From positions 1 to 42,700 of the forward strand of contig JAGQHB010000080.1 in assembly GCA_020432045.1 (NCBI GenBank): a stretch of DNA of 42,700 bases. The letters run 5' to 3'. The position numbers and the translations under genes are program-made. Position 1 is the stretch's first letter. The number at the start of each line of letters is the position of its first letter. The notes beneath the pieces are model-generated. The model did no database searches, had not been told where the DNA came from, and saw only the letters and a list, made by a program, of their open reading frames with translations. Shown one piece after another: positions 23,616 to 31,799 of the stretch. Source of the stretch: Dehalococcoidia bacterium. GTDB lineage: Bacteria; Chloroflexota; Dehalococcoidia; Tepidiformales; Tepidiformaceae.

Positions 23616-23735
23616 CCACCTTTGATCTGACCCCCGCGTGACGGCCCGCGCAAGCGGCGGAGCGGAACGATTGTGGCACCCAATCGACGGATAGGTACGG
23701 AGCAGGGAACTGGTGACACCGGTAAACTGCCGGCG

Positions 23736-24581
23736 ATGCCTGAACTCGAGACCAACGACGGGACGACGCTCTGGTACGACGAGCGCGGACCGGACGACGC
23801 CCCGCCGGTCGTCCTGCTGCATGGCTTCACGTCATCGCACCGGATGTGGCACGCACAGAGGGCGGAGCTTGAAGACAGGTACCGGCTTATCGTGCCGGAC
23901 CTGCGGGGCCATGGCCGTTCGGGGGCTCCAGAAGACCTGGGGACATACTCGATCGAACGATACGCGACCGATGTTCACGAACTATTGGACCACCTGAAGA
24001 TCGGGGTCTGCGCATTGGTTGGGTGCAGCTTCGGGGGCATGATCGCGTTGCAGTTCGCCGTGACATGGCCGGAGCGGCTCGCCTGCCTCGTAGCCTCCGA
24101 TGCTTCGCCCGCATACGAGCACGTGTCCTACGACGAGCGTTTCCGGGAGCGCGAGGAAGCGATGCGAGCGAACGAGGCGTTCGCTGAAGAACGCGGGATG
24201 GCGGGGCTGGGGAAGCGGCTGGCGGCAAATGTTCATGACCCGTTCTTGGCGGATGGGATCCGGAAGCGGTACGCGGCGATGGCGCCGGCAGGCTACCTCG
24301 GTGCGGCCAGGACCCGCCGGGAGCGCCCTGATGTCACTCCATTGCTGCGGGAACGGCTGACGATGCCGGTGCTGCTCTGTGACGGCGACGCCGACCCCGT
24401 GTTCTGCGCGTTGGACGTGATGGCGAGGGAATTGCCGGAGGCGCGGGTGGCCATTTTCGAAGGCGCGGACCACGGGCTGCCGTCACAGCGGCCAGAGGCA
24501 TTCACGGCAGTGTTGCGTGAGTTCCTGGAGGATGTGGAAGCCGGGACAGCGGTGGCTGGACGGATCGTGATCGCTACGTAG
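23736..24581 (+). CDS. Alpha/beta hydrolase
   Basis: The 281-residue product starts MPELETNDGTTLWYDERG. Visible are the oxyanion HGFTSS loop, LRGHGRSG, the nucleophile elbow GCSFGG with Ser in the G-x-S-x-G position, the acid Asp in CDGDADPVF and the catalytic His in GADHGLP. Size and motifs fit esterases, lactonases or haloperoxidase-like enzymes; the substrate is unknown. TAAACT lies 7 nt before the ATG and no ribosome site is seen, so translation may be leaderless. Confidence 0.88.
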   Translation: MPELETNDGTTLWYDERGPDDAPPVVLLHGFTSSHRMWHAQRAELEDRYRLIVPDLRGHGRSGAPEDLGTYSIERYATDVHELLDHLKIGVCALVGCSFGGMIALQFAVTWPERLACLVASDASPAYEHVSYDERFREREEAMRANEAFAEERGMAGLGKRLAANVHDPFLADGIRKRYAAMAPAGYLGAARTRRERPDVTPLLRERLTMPVLLCDGDADPVFCALDVMARELPEARVAIFEGADHGLPSQRPEAFTAVLREFLEDVEAGTAVAGRIVIAT

Positions 24582-24584
24582 CGG

Positions 24585-24613
24585 CTGGCAATGGAGGCCA
24601 CGTGGCCTATACT
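24585..24613 (+). promoter_or_regulatory. Sigma70-type promoter for the small peptide/KS-like operon
   Basis: A -35-like CTGGCA at 24585-24590, a 17-nt spacer and a -10 TATACT at 24608-24613. Transcription would start near 24620, giving a leader of about 48 nt with a GAGGA ribosome site before 24668. Confidence 0.55.
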
Positions 24614-24667
24614 CGGGGATAAGCGATACCGTCCGTTGCCGCACTGGCGGACACGAGGAAGATGACT

Positions 24668-24778
24668 ATGAAGAAGCTGCTGGGGATTTTCGCGCTCGCT
24701 GGGGCCGCATTTGCTGCGCTCACGTTCTGGCGCAACAAGAAGACGGATGATGATTTCCTCGATGAGGAGTTGGACTAG
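24668..24778 (+). CDS. 36-residue single-helix membrane peptide (DLW-39-like)
   Basis: The product MKKLLGIFALAGAAFAALTF followed by WRNKKTDDDFLDEELD has one transmembrane helix and an acidic cytoplasmic tail. It resembles in plan the actinobacterial DLW-39 small proteins. GAGGA lies 8 nt before the ATG at 24668; the ATG at 24662 is too close to that site. Its TAG stop directly abuts the next gene's start in the same frame. Confidence 0.7.
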   Translation: MKKLLGIFALAGAAFAALTFWRNKKTDDDFLDEELD

Positions 24779-25933
24779 CTGTCCACGGAACCTTCACTCT
24801 CACGCCGTCCGGTAGTCACGGGCTATGGGATCGTCAGCCACGCCGGGAGCGGGGCAGATGCGGCCTGGGCGGCGCTTGCTGACGGTCTGACCGCGGGAAG
24901 AGCCTGGAGCCCGGACGACGACGAGGCGACGTTCCAGTGCGCGCCGTTGCCGGATGACTACCGTCCGCATGCGCGGATCCCGCGAAACGTGGTGCACTTC
25001 CTCGATCGAGGGTCAGCGATAGCGCTGGACGCGGCGCTGCAAGCTGTTGAGATGGCCGGGCTCGAATCGAATAGTGATGCGCGACGGATCGCGATTGCCG
25101 ACGGACTTCCGTACCGGGCACCGGGGCAAGCGACGATGTTCGCGCCAAATGGGCACCTGATCGCAAGGGTGGCCGGTGCACGTGGCGCAGCAGTGATCAC
25201 CGGCGGCGCGGAAGCGAGCGGTATGGCGGCTCTCGCGGCGGGTATCCGGCTGATCACCTCCGGTGACGCAGATGCAGTTGTGGCGGGCGCTGCGCAAACA
25301 TTGCAGCGGCCGCTGTTAGACCACCTTCTCGGGGCCGGGCTCGCGACGCGTGGCGAGGCGAAGCCGTTCGACCGCGCACATGACGGGCTGTTGCCGGCTG
25401 AAGGCGCTGCATACGTGACGATTGAGGCTGAGGGAACCGCACGGGAACGCGGGGCTACGGTGCTCGCGCGGCTGACCGCGTACGCCGAGCACTTCGATTC
25501 GTCGGTGGAACCACTGGCGGTGAGCGAGGCCGCCGAAGCTGGACGCGTGCAACAGGACGCGCTAACGCGGGCCGGCTACCTGCAAGGGCAGGTCGACCTG
25601 CTGGTGTCGTGCGCGGACGGGCGCCCCGCCGTGGACTTCGCGGAGGGCTTCGGGACGATGCGGACGTTCGGGCGGCATGCGTTTTTTGCGGGGGTTACTT
25701 CGGCGGCTGGCGCGCTCGGGAACACCCTGGCTGCCTCGGGACCTGTGGCAGTGGTCTCGGCATTGATGGCACTGGAGCGCCAATCGTCCTTTCCGGTGGC
25801 CGGGCTTTCGGACCCGGAAGAGGGCGTGGAGCTGGCATATGTGCGCCAAACGAGGGCCGAGCGCTTGAACTGCGTAATGGTGACATCGACGGGCCTCGGC
25901 GGGACACTGATCAGCCTGCTAATCGAGCGGTAG
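24779..25933 (+). CDS. Ketosynthase-fold protein lacking the catalytic triad (chain-length-factor-like)
   Basis: The 384-residue product keeps the whole FabF-type thiolase fold, from the N-terminal RRPVVTGYGIVSHAGSG to the C-terminal TSTGLGGTLISLLIER. However, by eye alignment the active-site Cys of ACTSG is Glu (about 145) in GAEASG, the first His motif (NAHGTS) reads SCADGRPA, and the Lys...GH motif reads VTSAAGALGN. It should not condense acyl chains, but could act like a polyketide chain-length factor or bind acyl groups. The conserved N-terminus requires translation from codon CTG at 24779, with GAGGAG 9 nt upstream; the next standard start (TTG 24947) would remove the first strand-helix region. 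No ACP or partner ketosynthase is adjacent. Confidence 0.75.
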   Translation: MSTEPSLSRRPVVTGYGIVSHAGSGADAAWAALADGLTAGRAWSPDDDEATFQCAPLPDDYRPHARIPRNVVHFLDRGSAIALDAALQAVEMAGLESNSDARRIAIADGLPYRAPGQATMFAPNGHLIARVAGARGAAVITGGAEASGMAALAAGIRLITSGDADAVVAGAAQTLQRPLLDHLLGAGLATRGEAKPFDRAHDGLLPAEGAAYVTIEAEGTARERGATVLARLTAYAEHFDSSVEPLAVSEAAEAGRVQQDALTRAGYLQGQVDLLVSCADGRPAVDFAEGFGTMRTFGRHAFFAGVTSAAGALGNTLAASGPVAVVSALMALERQSSFPVAGLSDPEEGVELAYVRQTRAERLNCVMVTSTGLGGTLISLLIER

Positions 25934-25997
25934 CGTATTCGATCACTGGTCCAGCGGTTTAGTTCCCCGGTGGGAACGGGCCGCGTAGGATTGGAAC

Positions 25998-26627
25998 ATG
26001 GCGCTGGAAATCACCTGGTTCGGCCGGACCTGCTTCCGGATGCGTGGACGCGAAGGGGCGGTAGTTTGTGACCCGTGTCCTCCGGCGAGCGGCTACAAGA
26101 TCGGCAAGCTGGAAGCGAACGTGGTGACGCTGAGCCTTCGGGATGACCCGGGGTTCAGCTATGTCGATGCGATGAAGGGCGATTACAAGCGCCTCGATGC
26201 ACCGGGCGAGTACGAGGTTGGCGGCATCCTGGTGACGGGTATCGCTCTGAAGCGGGCCGACGGCGGGCGGGCGGTGGCGTTCATCATCGAGCTGGATGGA
26301 ATCCGCGTGGCAACGCTGGGCGCCGGGGCAGAGACGATCGGCGAGGCGGAACGGAACCTTCTGGAAGGTGTGGACATTCTGTTGCTGCCGGTGGGAGGAC
26401 ACGGGACGTTGCCGCCCGCCGTAGCAGCGGACGTGATGACGGGACTCGACCCTCGAATTGCCGTGCCGATGCTGTTCAAGAACGACGTTGAAACAGGAGA
26501 CTATGAGCCGCTGGAGCGGTTCTTGAAGGAGACAGGCGCCAAGCCGGCACCGCAACCCCGAATCAGCGTGACGCGGTCGCAACTGCCGGGTGAGTTATCG
26601 GTCGTGGTGTTGGAGCCGAAGGCCTAG
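25998..26627 (+). CDS. Metallo-beta-lactamase-fold protein with degraded metal site
   Basis: The 209-residue product (MALEITWFGRTCFRMRGREGAVVCDP) has the beginning of the Lactamase_B_3/UPF0173-like fold, including GEYEVGGILVTGIAL and GVDILLLPVGGHGTLPP. In place of the HxHxDH ligand motif it reads VVTLSLRDDPGFSYV, so the metal site appears lost; some relatives in this branch share this. A structural or regulatory role is possible. GGA lies 6-7 nt before the ATG. It is followed after 13 bp by the YkvA-like gene. Confidence 0.75.
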   Translation: MALEITWFGRTCFRMRGREGAVVCDPCPPASGYKIGKLEANVVTLSLRDDPGFSYVDAMKGDYKRLDAPGEYEVGGILVTGIALKRADGGRAVAFIIELDGIRVATLGAGAETIGEAERNLLEGVDILLLPVGGHGTLPPAVAADVMTGLDPRIAVPMLFKNDVETGDYEPLERFLKETGAKPAPQPRISVTRSQLPGELSVVVLEPKA

Positions 26628-26640
26628 CGAGGGGATCGGG

Positions 26641-27018
26641 ATGCCCTGGTGGGCCTGGCTGGCGATAACGGCCGCTTTCGCGGTACTCGCCGGGGTCTCC
26701 GGCTATGCCGCATTGCGGAGAAGCATCCGGGGGCGGGAATTCCTGGCGCTTCGGAATCGGCAGAAGCTCCGGTTTGCACGGGCACTGCTGACCGGTCACG
26801 CGACGCCCCTGCCCGTGCGCGCGCTGTTGGCGTTCCTGATCGCGTACATACTCCTACCATTCGACATCATCCCGGACTTCATACCGGTTGCCGGCCAGAT
26901 GGACGACCTGGCTGTCGTTATGGTCGTATTCGCGCTCGTGCTGCTATTGGTGAAGGCAGACCAAATTGATGTCGCAATGGCAGCGGCCCGAGGCGATGAT
27001 CGAGAGCCAGTCGCCTGA
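26641..27018 (+). CDS. YkvA family (DUF1232) membrane protein
   Basis: A 125-residue product (MPWWAWLAITAAFAVL) with an N-terminal transmembrane helix and the DUF1232 signature LIAYILLPFDIIPDFIPVAG, followed by a hydrophobic segment DDLAVVMVVFALVLLLVKAD. Ribosome site GAGGGG is 6 nt upstream. Function of the family is not established. It converges on the following minus-strand gene, leaving 6 bp. Confidence 0.85.
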   Translation: MPWWAWLAITAAFAVLAGVSGYAALRRSIRGREFLALRNRQKLRFARALLTGHATPLPVRALLAFLIAYILLPFDIIPDFIPVAGQMDDLAVVMVVFALVLLLVKADQIDVAMAAARGDDREPVA

Positions 27019-27024
27019 CTGGCT

Positions 27025-27909
27025 TTATGCCGGGGCGAACCAGAGGCAGGTTGGGCTGTTATTGCACCATTCGCCATCGGAATCGGCAGCCAGAGGCACA
27101 AGCACCGGGATCGCAGCCCGTTCCATGATGATGAGCTGGATCGATGCGCCGGGATTCGATGGGCAGAGCGTATGAACGAGTACTGGATCCGCCATTGGCA
27201 GGCCGAGACCGGAAGGGACTTCCCAAATAGGGGACTCGGCGAGGCCGCAGCTGCGACTTGATGACCGGCCGCCAGGAGGGGCCTGGACGTGCCGGCCGTC
27301 CTCCAGCGTGAAAACAACCAGGTCGCCGGCAATGCGAATCGAGGCGATGGCGTCTTGCTTTCCGCCCGGGAGAGCGATGCGTTCGAAGTCGCCGGAAGCG
27401 TCAACGCCCGACGAGAGCAACAAACAGGGCTCGGCGGCAAGGCAGGCCACACCCGGGCCGCGTTCGCCGGCGTCGTACTGCTTCAGCGTGATGACGGGGC
27501 TGCCGTCGAAGCTACCGGGCCAGATCACAGGGTCAGGGATCTCGAGGTTACCAAGGACGAGCGGCTCGCCGAGTAACAACACTTCCTTCCGGGCCTTGAG
27601 GGGCCCGGAGCCTTCGCGATCCGTGACCGAACGGCGCTCGACGACGGAGCGTGATATGGACGGGCCATCGTCGAGCGTGAACGTGAGCAGGTCGCCGTCC
27701 ACGCGGAGATCAACTCGCCGGGTCCCAGCCTGGTGTAACGTGACGAAACCGCCGGGGATGTCCCGCGCCATTTCGGTGGAGAATTGTGCGGTCGATGGGA
27801 CGAGCGCGGCGTATGTGCCGGGCACGACCCGGTTTGTCACGGGCCCGCTTCCGCAGCCGGCTCCGAGAAGACTGAACGCGGCAACAGCAACCGGGAGCCA
27901 CTTCCTCAT
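27025..27909 (-). CDS. Hypothetical lipoprotein, beta-rich
   Basis: The 294-residue product starts MRKWLPVAVAAFSLLGAGC, a lipoprotein signal peptide with Cys19. The mature part contains two similar segments built on DGDLLTFTLDDG and AGDLVVFTLEDGRHV, suggesting an internal duplication of a beta-rich domain. There are four further cysteines (ACLAAEPC and others) that may form disulfides. No family is recognised. Its start at 27909 is preferred over 27921, which is two codons earlier in Met terms. Confidence 0.7.
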   Translation of the reverse strand: MRKWLPVAVAAFSLLGAGCGSGPVTNRVVPGTYAALVPSTAQFSTEMARDIPGGFVTLHQAGTRRVDLRVDGDLLTFTLDDGPSISRSVVERRSVTDREGSGPLKARKEVLLLGEPLVLGNLEIPDPVIWPGSFDGSPVITLKQYDAGERGPGVACLAAEPCLLLSSGVDASGDFERIALPGGKQDAIASIRIAGDLVVFTLEDGRHVQAPPGGRSSSRSCGLAESPIWEVPSGLGLPMADPVLVHTLCPSNPGASIQLIIMERAAIPVLVPLAADSDGEWCNNSPTCLWFAPA

Positions 27910-28224
27910 CCCCATCCTCATCCGCCCTAAGCAATCCTACCAGTGCGGGACAGGCGGGCGGACGGGTGTAGACCGGGCCAAGCCGCGCGCGGAAAGCAAG
28001 CATGGTCGGCTCCTCAAGATCATGCGGGACAGGGCGGACGCCGCCGGCCGTAGATGATCTATGGCGATGCGGCTCTGGATGCGAGGGCGTCCTCGTCCGA
28101 TGGGCACCCGAGGCTGGTGGACCGGATCTGCAGCCGGGCTGTACGAGAATCAGGCACCCAAAAAGAGAGAGGAGGCGGCCAAAGGCCGCCTCCTCTCTTC
28201 GCGTCCGAACGGCGACGACGGGGA
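27910..28224. other. Intergenic interval with a strong terminator
   Basis: This 315-bp gap lies between divergently oriented transcripts' ends and the lipoprotein gene's promoter zone. Apart from the terminator at 28166-28198, I see no credible gene, repeat or RNA. Confidence 0.5.
28166..28198 (-). terminator. Rho-independent terminator of glnA
   Basis: A perfect 15-bp stem with an AAA-opposite (TTT) loop. On the minus strand it is followed by CTTTTT. It begins 27 bp past the glnA stop, ending its transcript. Confidence 0.9.
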
Positions 28225-29670
28225 TCAGGCGTCGAAGTAGAGGTTGAATTCGTAAGGGTGAGGGCGCATACGGATGGGGTCGCAGTCGTTCTCGTATTTC
28301 CAGGAGATCCACATGTCGAGGAGGTCTGGTGTGAATACGCCGCCCTTGAGGAGGAAGTCATGGTCCTCTTCGAGCGCCTTGAGGGAACCTTCGAGGGAGG
28401 TAGCGACGGTGGGGACCTTTTCGAGTTCGGCAGGGCTGAGTTCGAAGAGGTTCGTGCGGTCGAGCGCTTCGCCCGGGTCCCATTCGTTGAGGATCCCGTC
28501 CATGCCTGCCATGAAGACAGCGGCAAATGTGAGGTAGGGGTTGCCGGCGGGATCGGGCGGGCGAAATTCGACGCGCTTCGAGGCCGGGCTGAGGCTAACA
28601 AGGGGAATGCGGCAGGCGGCGGAGCGGTTACGTGCACTGTAGACGAGGTTCACGGGTGCTTCGTAACCGGGAACAAGCCGCTTGTAGCTGTTAGTGGTGG
28701 GGGCGGCGATGGCCATGAGTGCCTTGCCATGGCGGATGAGGCCGGCGATGTAGTGCAGGCACATCTTGGAGATGCCCGCGTATTCGTCGCCAGCGAAGAG
28801 GTTGGCGCCGTCCTTCCAGATGGAAAGGTGAGTGTGCATGCCGGAGCCGTTGTCCTGGTAGAGGGGCTTGGGCATGAACGTGGCGACTTTGCCGTGGCGC
28901 TTGGCGACGTTCTTGACGATGTACTTATAGAGCATCGACTTGTCGCCCATCTTCGTGAGCGTGTCGAAGCGCATGTCAATCTCAGCCTGGCCGGCGGTCG
29001 CGACTTCATGATGGTGGAGTTCGATCTGGATGCCGGCGGCTTCCATGAGTTCGACCATCTCGTTGCGGATATCGGTTTGGGTATCGTGCGGCGATACGGG
29101 GAAGTAGCCTTCCTTATAGCCGGGCCGGTTGGCGAGGTTGAGGTCGCCGCGGAGCGTGGCCTCGGCGCCGCTATTCCAGATGCCTTCGTCGGAATCGATG
29201 CTGTAGAAGGACGAGTGCTGGTCGCTGGCGAAGCGGGCTTCATCGAAAATGAAGAACTCGAGTTCGGGGCCGATGTAGACGGTATCGCCAACGCCGGATT
29301 CCTTGACGTAGGCCTCGGCCTTTTGGGCAACGTAGCGGGCGTCGCGGGAGTAGCGCTCGCGGGTGACGGGGTCTTCGACGTTAGCGATCAGGGAGATCGT
29401 GGGCGACTGGATGAAGGGATCGATGATAGCGGTGTCTGGATCCGGGATGAGGAGCATGTCGGACTCCTCGATCTTCTGGAATCCACGGATTGAGGAGCCA
29501 TCGAACCCGTAACCAGCAGCCCACGGGGAGCTATCGAAGGCTTCCCAACCGTTGAGCTCATGGATGGGGCGGGTGATGTGCTGCCAGCGCCCGAACAGGT
29601 CGACAAATTTCACGTCGACGAAGCGGATGTCGTTGGCGGCACAGAAGCTCTTGATTTCGTCTGGAGTCAA
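28225..29670 (-). CDS. glnA: Glutamine synthetase type I (GSI-alpha-like)
   Basis: The 481-residue product condenses ammonia with glutamate using ATP, and should form a dodecamer. It has the family's usual length. Motifs: GYGFDGSSIRGF (about 56-67), GPELEFFIFDEARF, GSGMHTHLSIWKDG, NRSAACRIP, and the RVEFRPPDPAGNPYL segment near the active site. The stretch that carries the adenylylated Tyr in GSI-beta enzymes reads TNLFELSPAELEK, with no Tyr, so adenylylation control is unlikely. The TTG at 29670 is chosen because GGAGG is 7-8 nt upstream; the 30021 start would overlap panC. A strong terminator follows the stop. Confidence 0.96.
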   Translation of the reverse strand: MTPDEIKSFCAANDIRFVDVKFVDLFGRWQHITRPIHELNGWEAFDSSPWAAGYGFDGSSIRGFQKIEESDMLLIPDPDTAIIDPFIQSPTISLIANVEDPVTRERYSRDARYVAQKAEAYVKESGVGDTVYIGPELEFFIFDEARFASDQHSSFYSIDSDEGIWNSGAEATLRGDLNLANRPGYKEGYFPVSPHDTQTDIRNEMVELMEAAGIQIELHHHEVATAGQAEIDMRFDTLTKMGDKSMLYKYIVKNVAKRHGKVATFMPKPLYQDNGSGMHTHLSIWKDGANLFAGDEYAGISKMCLHYIAGLIRHGKALMAIAAPTTNSYKRLVPGYEAPVNLVYSARNRSAACRIPLVSLSPASKRVEFRPPDPAGNPYLTFAAVFMAGMDGILNEWDPGEALDRTNLFELSPAELEKVPTVATSLEGSLKALEEDHDFLLKGGVFTPDLLDMWISWKYENDCDPIRMRPHPYEFNLYFDA

Positions 29671-29794
29671 AGGAACAGCCTCCCTGGAGGTCGTCGGGGT
29701 GAGGCTATTGTGATTGGAAACACGTTTCGGGCGAGCGACAACGGGATGAAGTTCTTGTTTCGCGGGACCTCGGCCTGAATCCGAGTGCGGGAAC

Positions 29795-30631
29795 CTAACC
29801 CAGTTCGATGTTGTCAAGGAGGCGGGTGTGGCCGAAGCGGACGACGGTGGAGAGGAGTGCCGGGCCGGAGACGAAGCCATACAGCTCGTCGAGGGTGTCA
29901 TCATCCGCGAGGCTGACGTATTCGAGGTTGGCACGAGACTGGGCGGTGATCCCACGGATTGCCAGGGTACGCAGGGCGTCGGCGTCGCGTGTGCCGGAGT
30001 CCCAGGCGGCCTTGCTGGCAAGGAGCGACTTCCGGATGACGGGAGCGGCGGCGCGGTCCTCAGGCGAGAGGTAGACGTTGCGGCTGCTCATGGCGAGGCC
30101 GTCGGGTTCGCGGACTATGGCGCAGGGGACGATCTCAAGGCCGAGATCGAGGTCGCGGACCATGCGGCGGATGACCCGGAGCTGCTGGGCGTCCTTGCGG
30201 CCGAAGTAGGCACGCGTGGGGGTCGTGGCATTGAACAGCTTGAGGACGATAGTTGCGACGCCACGGAAGTGCCCCGGGCGGGCTTCCCCTTCGAGGCGCC
30301 GGGTGACCTCTTCGACGGTGACGTAGGTCTGGAAGCCGGGAGGGTAGACGGCTGACGGAGGCGGCAGATAGACGGCATCGACGCCGGCATCGCGCAGGAG
30401 GCGAAGATCACGGTCTTCGTCGCGAGGGTAGCGCTCAAAATCTTCACCGGGGCCAAACTGGGTCGGGTTTACGAAGATACTGGCGATGGTGTGGGTGTCC
30501 TGGCGGCGGGAGGCGGCGACAAGAGAAAGGTGGCCCTCGTGGAGGAAGCCCATGGTGGGGATGAGCCCGACGGCGCCCGGACAGCCTGCTCGCCAGGCAC
30601 GCATTGCTTCGGGCGATTCGAGGATATCCAC
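29795..30631 (-). CDS. panC: Pantothenate synthetase
   Basis: The 278-residue product joins pantoate and beta-alanine with ATP. It shows PTMGFLHEGHLSL (about 25-37), FVNPTQFGPGEDFERYPRD, FGRKDAQQLRVIRRM (about 144-158) and the KMSKS-like MSSRNVYLS (about 181-189). The GTG start is preceded by GGAG about 6 nt upstream. Together with panB immediately upstream on the same strand it forms a two-step pantothenate operon. The gap of 56 bp holds no sign of a promoter. Confidence 0.97.
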   Translation of the reverse strand: MDILESPEAMRAWRAGCPGAVGLIPTMGFLHEGHLSLVAASRRQDTHTIASIFVNPTQFGPGEDFERYPRDEDRDLRLLRDAGVDAVYLPPPSAVYPPGFQTYVTVEEVTRRLEGEARPGHFRGVATIVLKLFNATTPTRAYFGRKDAQQLRVIRRMVRDLDLGLEIVPCAIVREPDGLAMSSRNVYLSPEDRAAAPVIRKSLLASKAAWDSGTRDADALRTLAIRGITAQSRANLEYVSLADDDTLDELYGFVSGPALLSTVVRFGHTRLLDNIELG

Positions 30632-30687
30632 GCGGATCTCCAGGCGGCTGCCGGGCCGAAACCCGGCTGGCTCCCAGGTGTTGTTGG

Positions 30688-31575
30688 CTAGATCGTGCCG
30701 ATCTCGGCGAGGACGACGGCGTCGAGCAGGTGCGGGTTCGCGGCGGTAAGTTCGGCGAGAGATCCGGGCGACATGCTCACGGCGTGTTCCATGGTTGGGA
30801 ACGCGCCACCCTCGACTTCGGCGGCGTAGTCGGCGAGCGCATTGCGGATAACCTCACCAACAACCGCGTAACGCTTCGCGTGGCGGAGCTTGCGCTGGTC
30901 GTCGTAGAAGCCGAGAAGGTCGTGGAAGACCTGCACCTGAGCGTCGCAGTGGGGTCCGGCGCCGATGCCGATGGTGGGGACGCTGACGCGCTCGGAGACC
31001 ATGCGGGCGAGTTCGGCAGGGATGGTTTCAAGGACGAGCGCGAAGGCTCCGGCTTCTTCGAGGGCGCGGGCATCGTGGAGAAGCTTCGCGGCGGCGGCGG
31101 GGGTCTTGCCCTGGACGCGGTGGCCGCCGAACTGGTTTACGGACTGAGGGGTGAGGCCGAGGTGGCCCATGACGGGGATGCCAACCTGCACCATGCGGCT
31201 GACGAGCGGGATGATATGCGAGCCACCTTCGAGCTTTACCGCGGTGGCGCCACCTTCCTGGAGGAGGCGGCCGGCGTTGCGGACGGCTTCGTCGGCGTTC
31301 CACTGGTACGACATGAAGGGCATGTCGGCGACGATGATGGACTTCGATGTGGCGCGGACGACGGAGCGGGTGTGGTAGAGGATGTCGTCCATGGTGACGG
31401 GGACAGTGCTCTCGTAGCCGAGGACGACGCTGCCGACGGAATCGCCGACGAGAATGATCGGGATGCCGGCCTGCTCGACCAGCCGGGCGGATGGGTAGTC
31501 GTAGGCGGTGACCATGGCGAAACGCCGGCCTTCTGCCTTCCATTCGCGGAGCTTGTGGATCGAGTGGCGCGTCAT
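30688..31575 (-). CDS. panB: Ketopantoate hydroxymethyltransferase
   Basis: The 295-residue product transfers a hydroxymethyl group to alpha-ketoisovalerate. Motifs: TAYDYPSARLVEQAGIPIILVGDSVGSVVLGYEST (about 21-55), VTMDDILYHTRSV, VADMPFMSY, VKLEGGSH and MGHLGLTPQSVNQFGG. All usual metal and catalytic residues are seen. The ATG at 31575 follows GGGGGAG 6 nt upstream and gives the standard length plus about 20 residues; a second in-frame ATG at 31731 with its own good ribosome site would add 52 Arg/Ser-rich residues not seen in the family. Confidence 0.96.
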   Translation of the reverse strand: MTRHSIHKLREWKAEGRRFAMVTAYDYPSARLVEQAGIPIILVGDSVGSVVLGYESTVPVTMDDILYHTRSVVRATSKSIIVADMPFMSYQWNADEAVRNAGRLLQEGGATAVKLEGGSHIIPLVSRMVQVGIPVMGHLGLTPQSVNQFGGHRVQGKTPAAAAKLLHDARALEEAGAFALVLETIPAELARMVSERVSVPTIGIGAGPHCDAQVQVFHDLLGFYDDQRKLRHAKRYAVVGEVIRNALADYAAEVEGGAFPTMEHAVSMSPGSLAELTAANPHLLDAVVLAEIGTI

Positions 31576-31799
31576 CGGAGTCTCCCCCGCCATCGGGTGG
31601 GCGAACGTTCCACCGGGGAGGGGATTCTTGGGAGACGAGCGCGGATCGCGTGATCGCGATCGAGCGTTGTGTCTGCCGTCCCGGCCCGCAGGTCCAGGCG
31701 GAACTTCACTCGACGAGATGGCCCTTTTCATTGGCTCGCCTCCCTCGCGGGTAGACGGCAAGTCGATCATTCACCCGTGACGAACGGCCCGTCAAGGGG

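Noticed and set aside
24668-25933. Read-through of the TAG to give one fused protein
   Set aside because: A ribosome site serves a CTG start just after the TAG and no pyrrolysine or suppressor signal is visible; kept only as an alternative in the findings.
28225-30021. Longer glutamine synthetase start at 30021
   Set aside because: The extension of 117 residues lacks family sequence and would overlap panC; a TTG with GGAGG at the correct spacing starts the normal protein.
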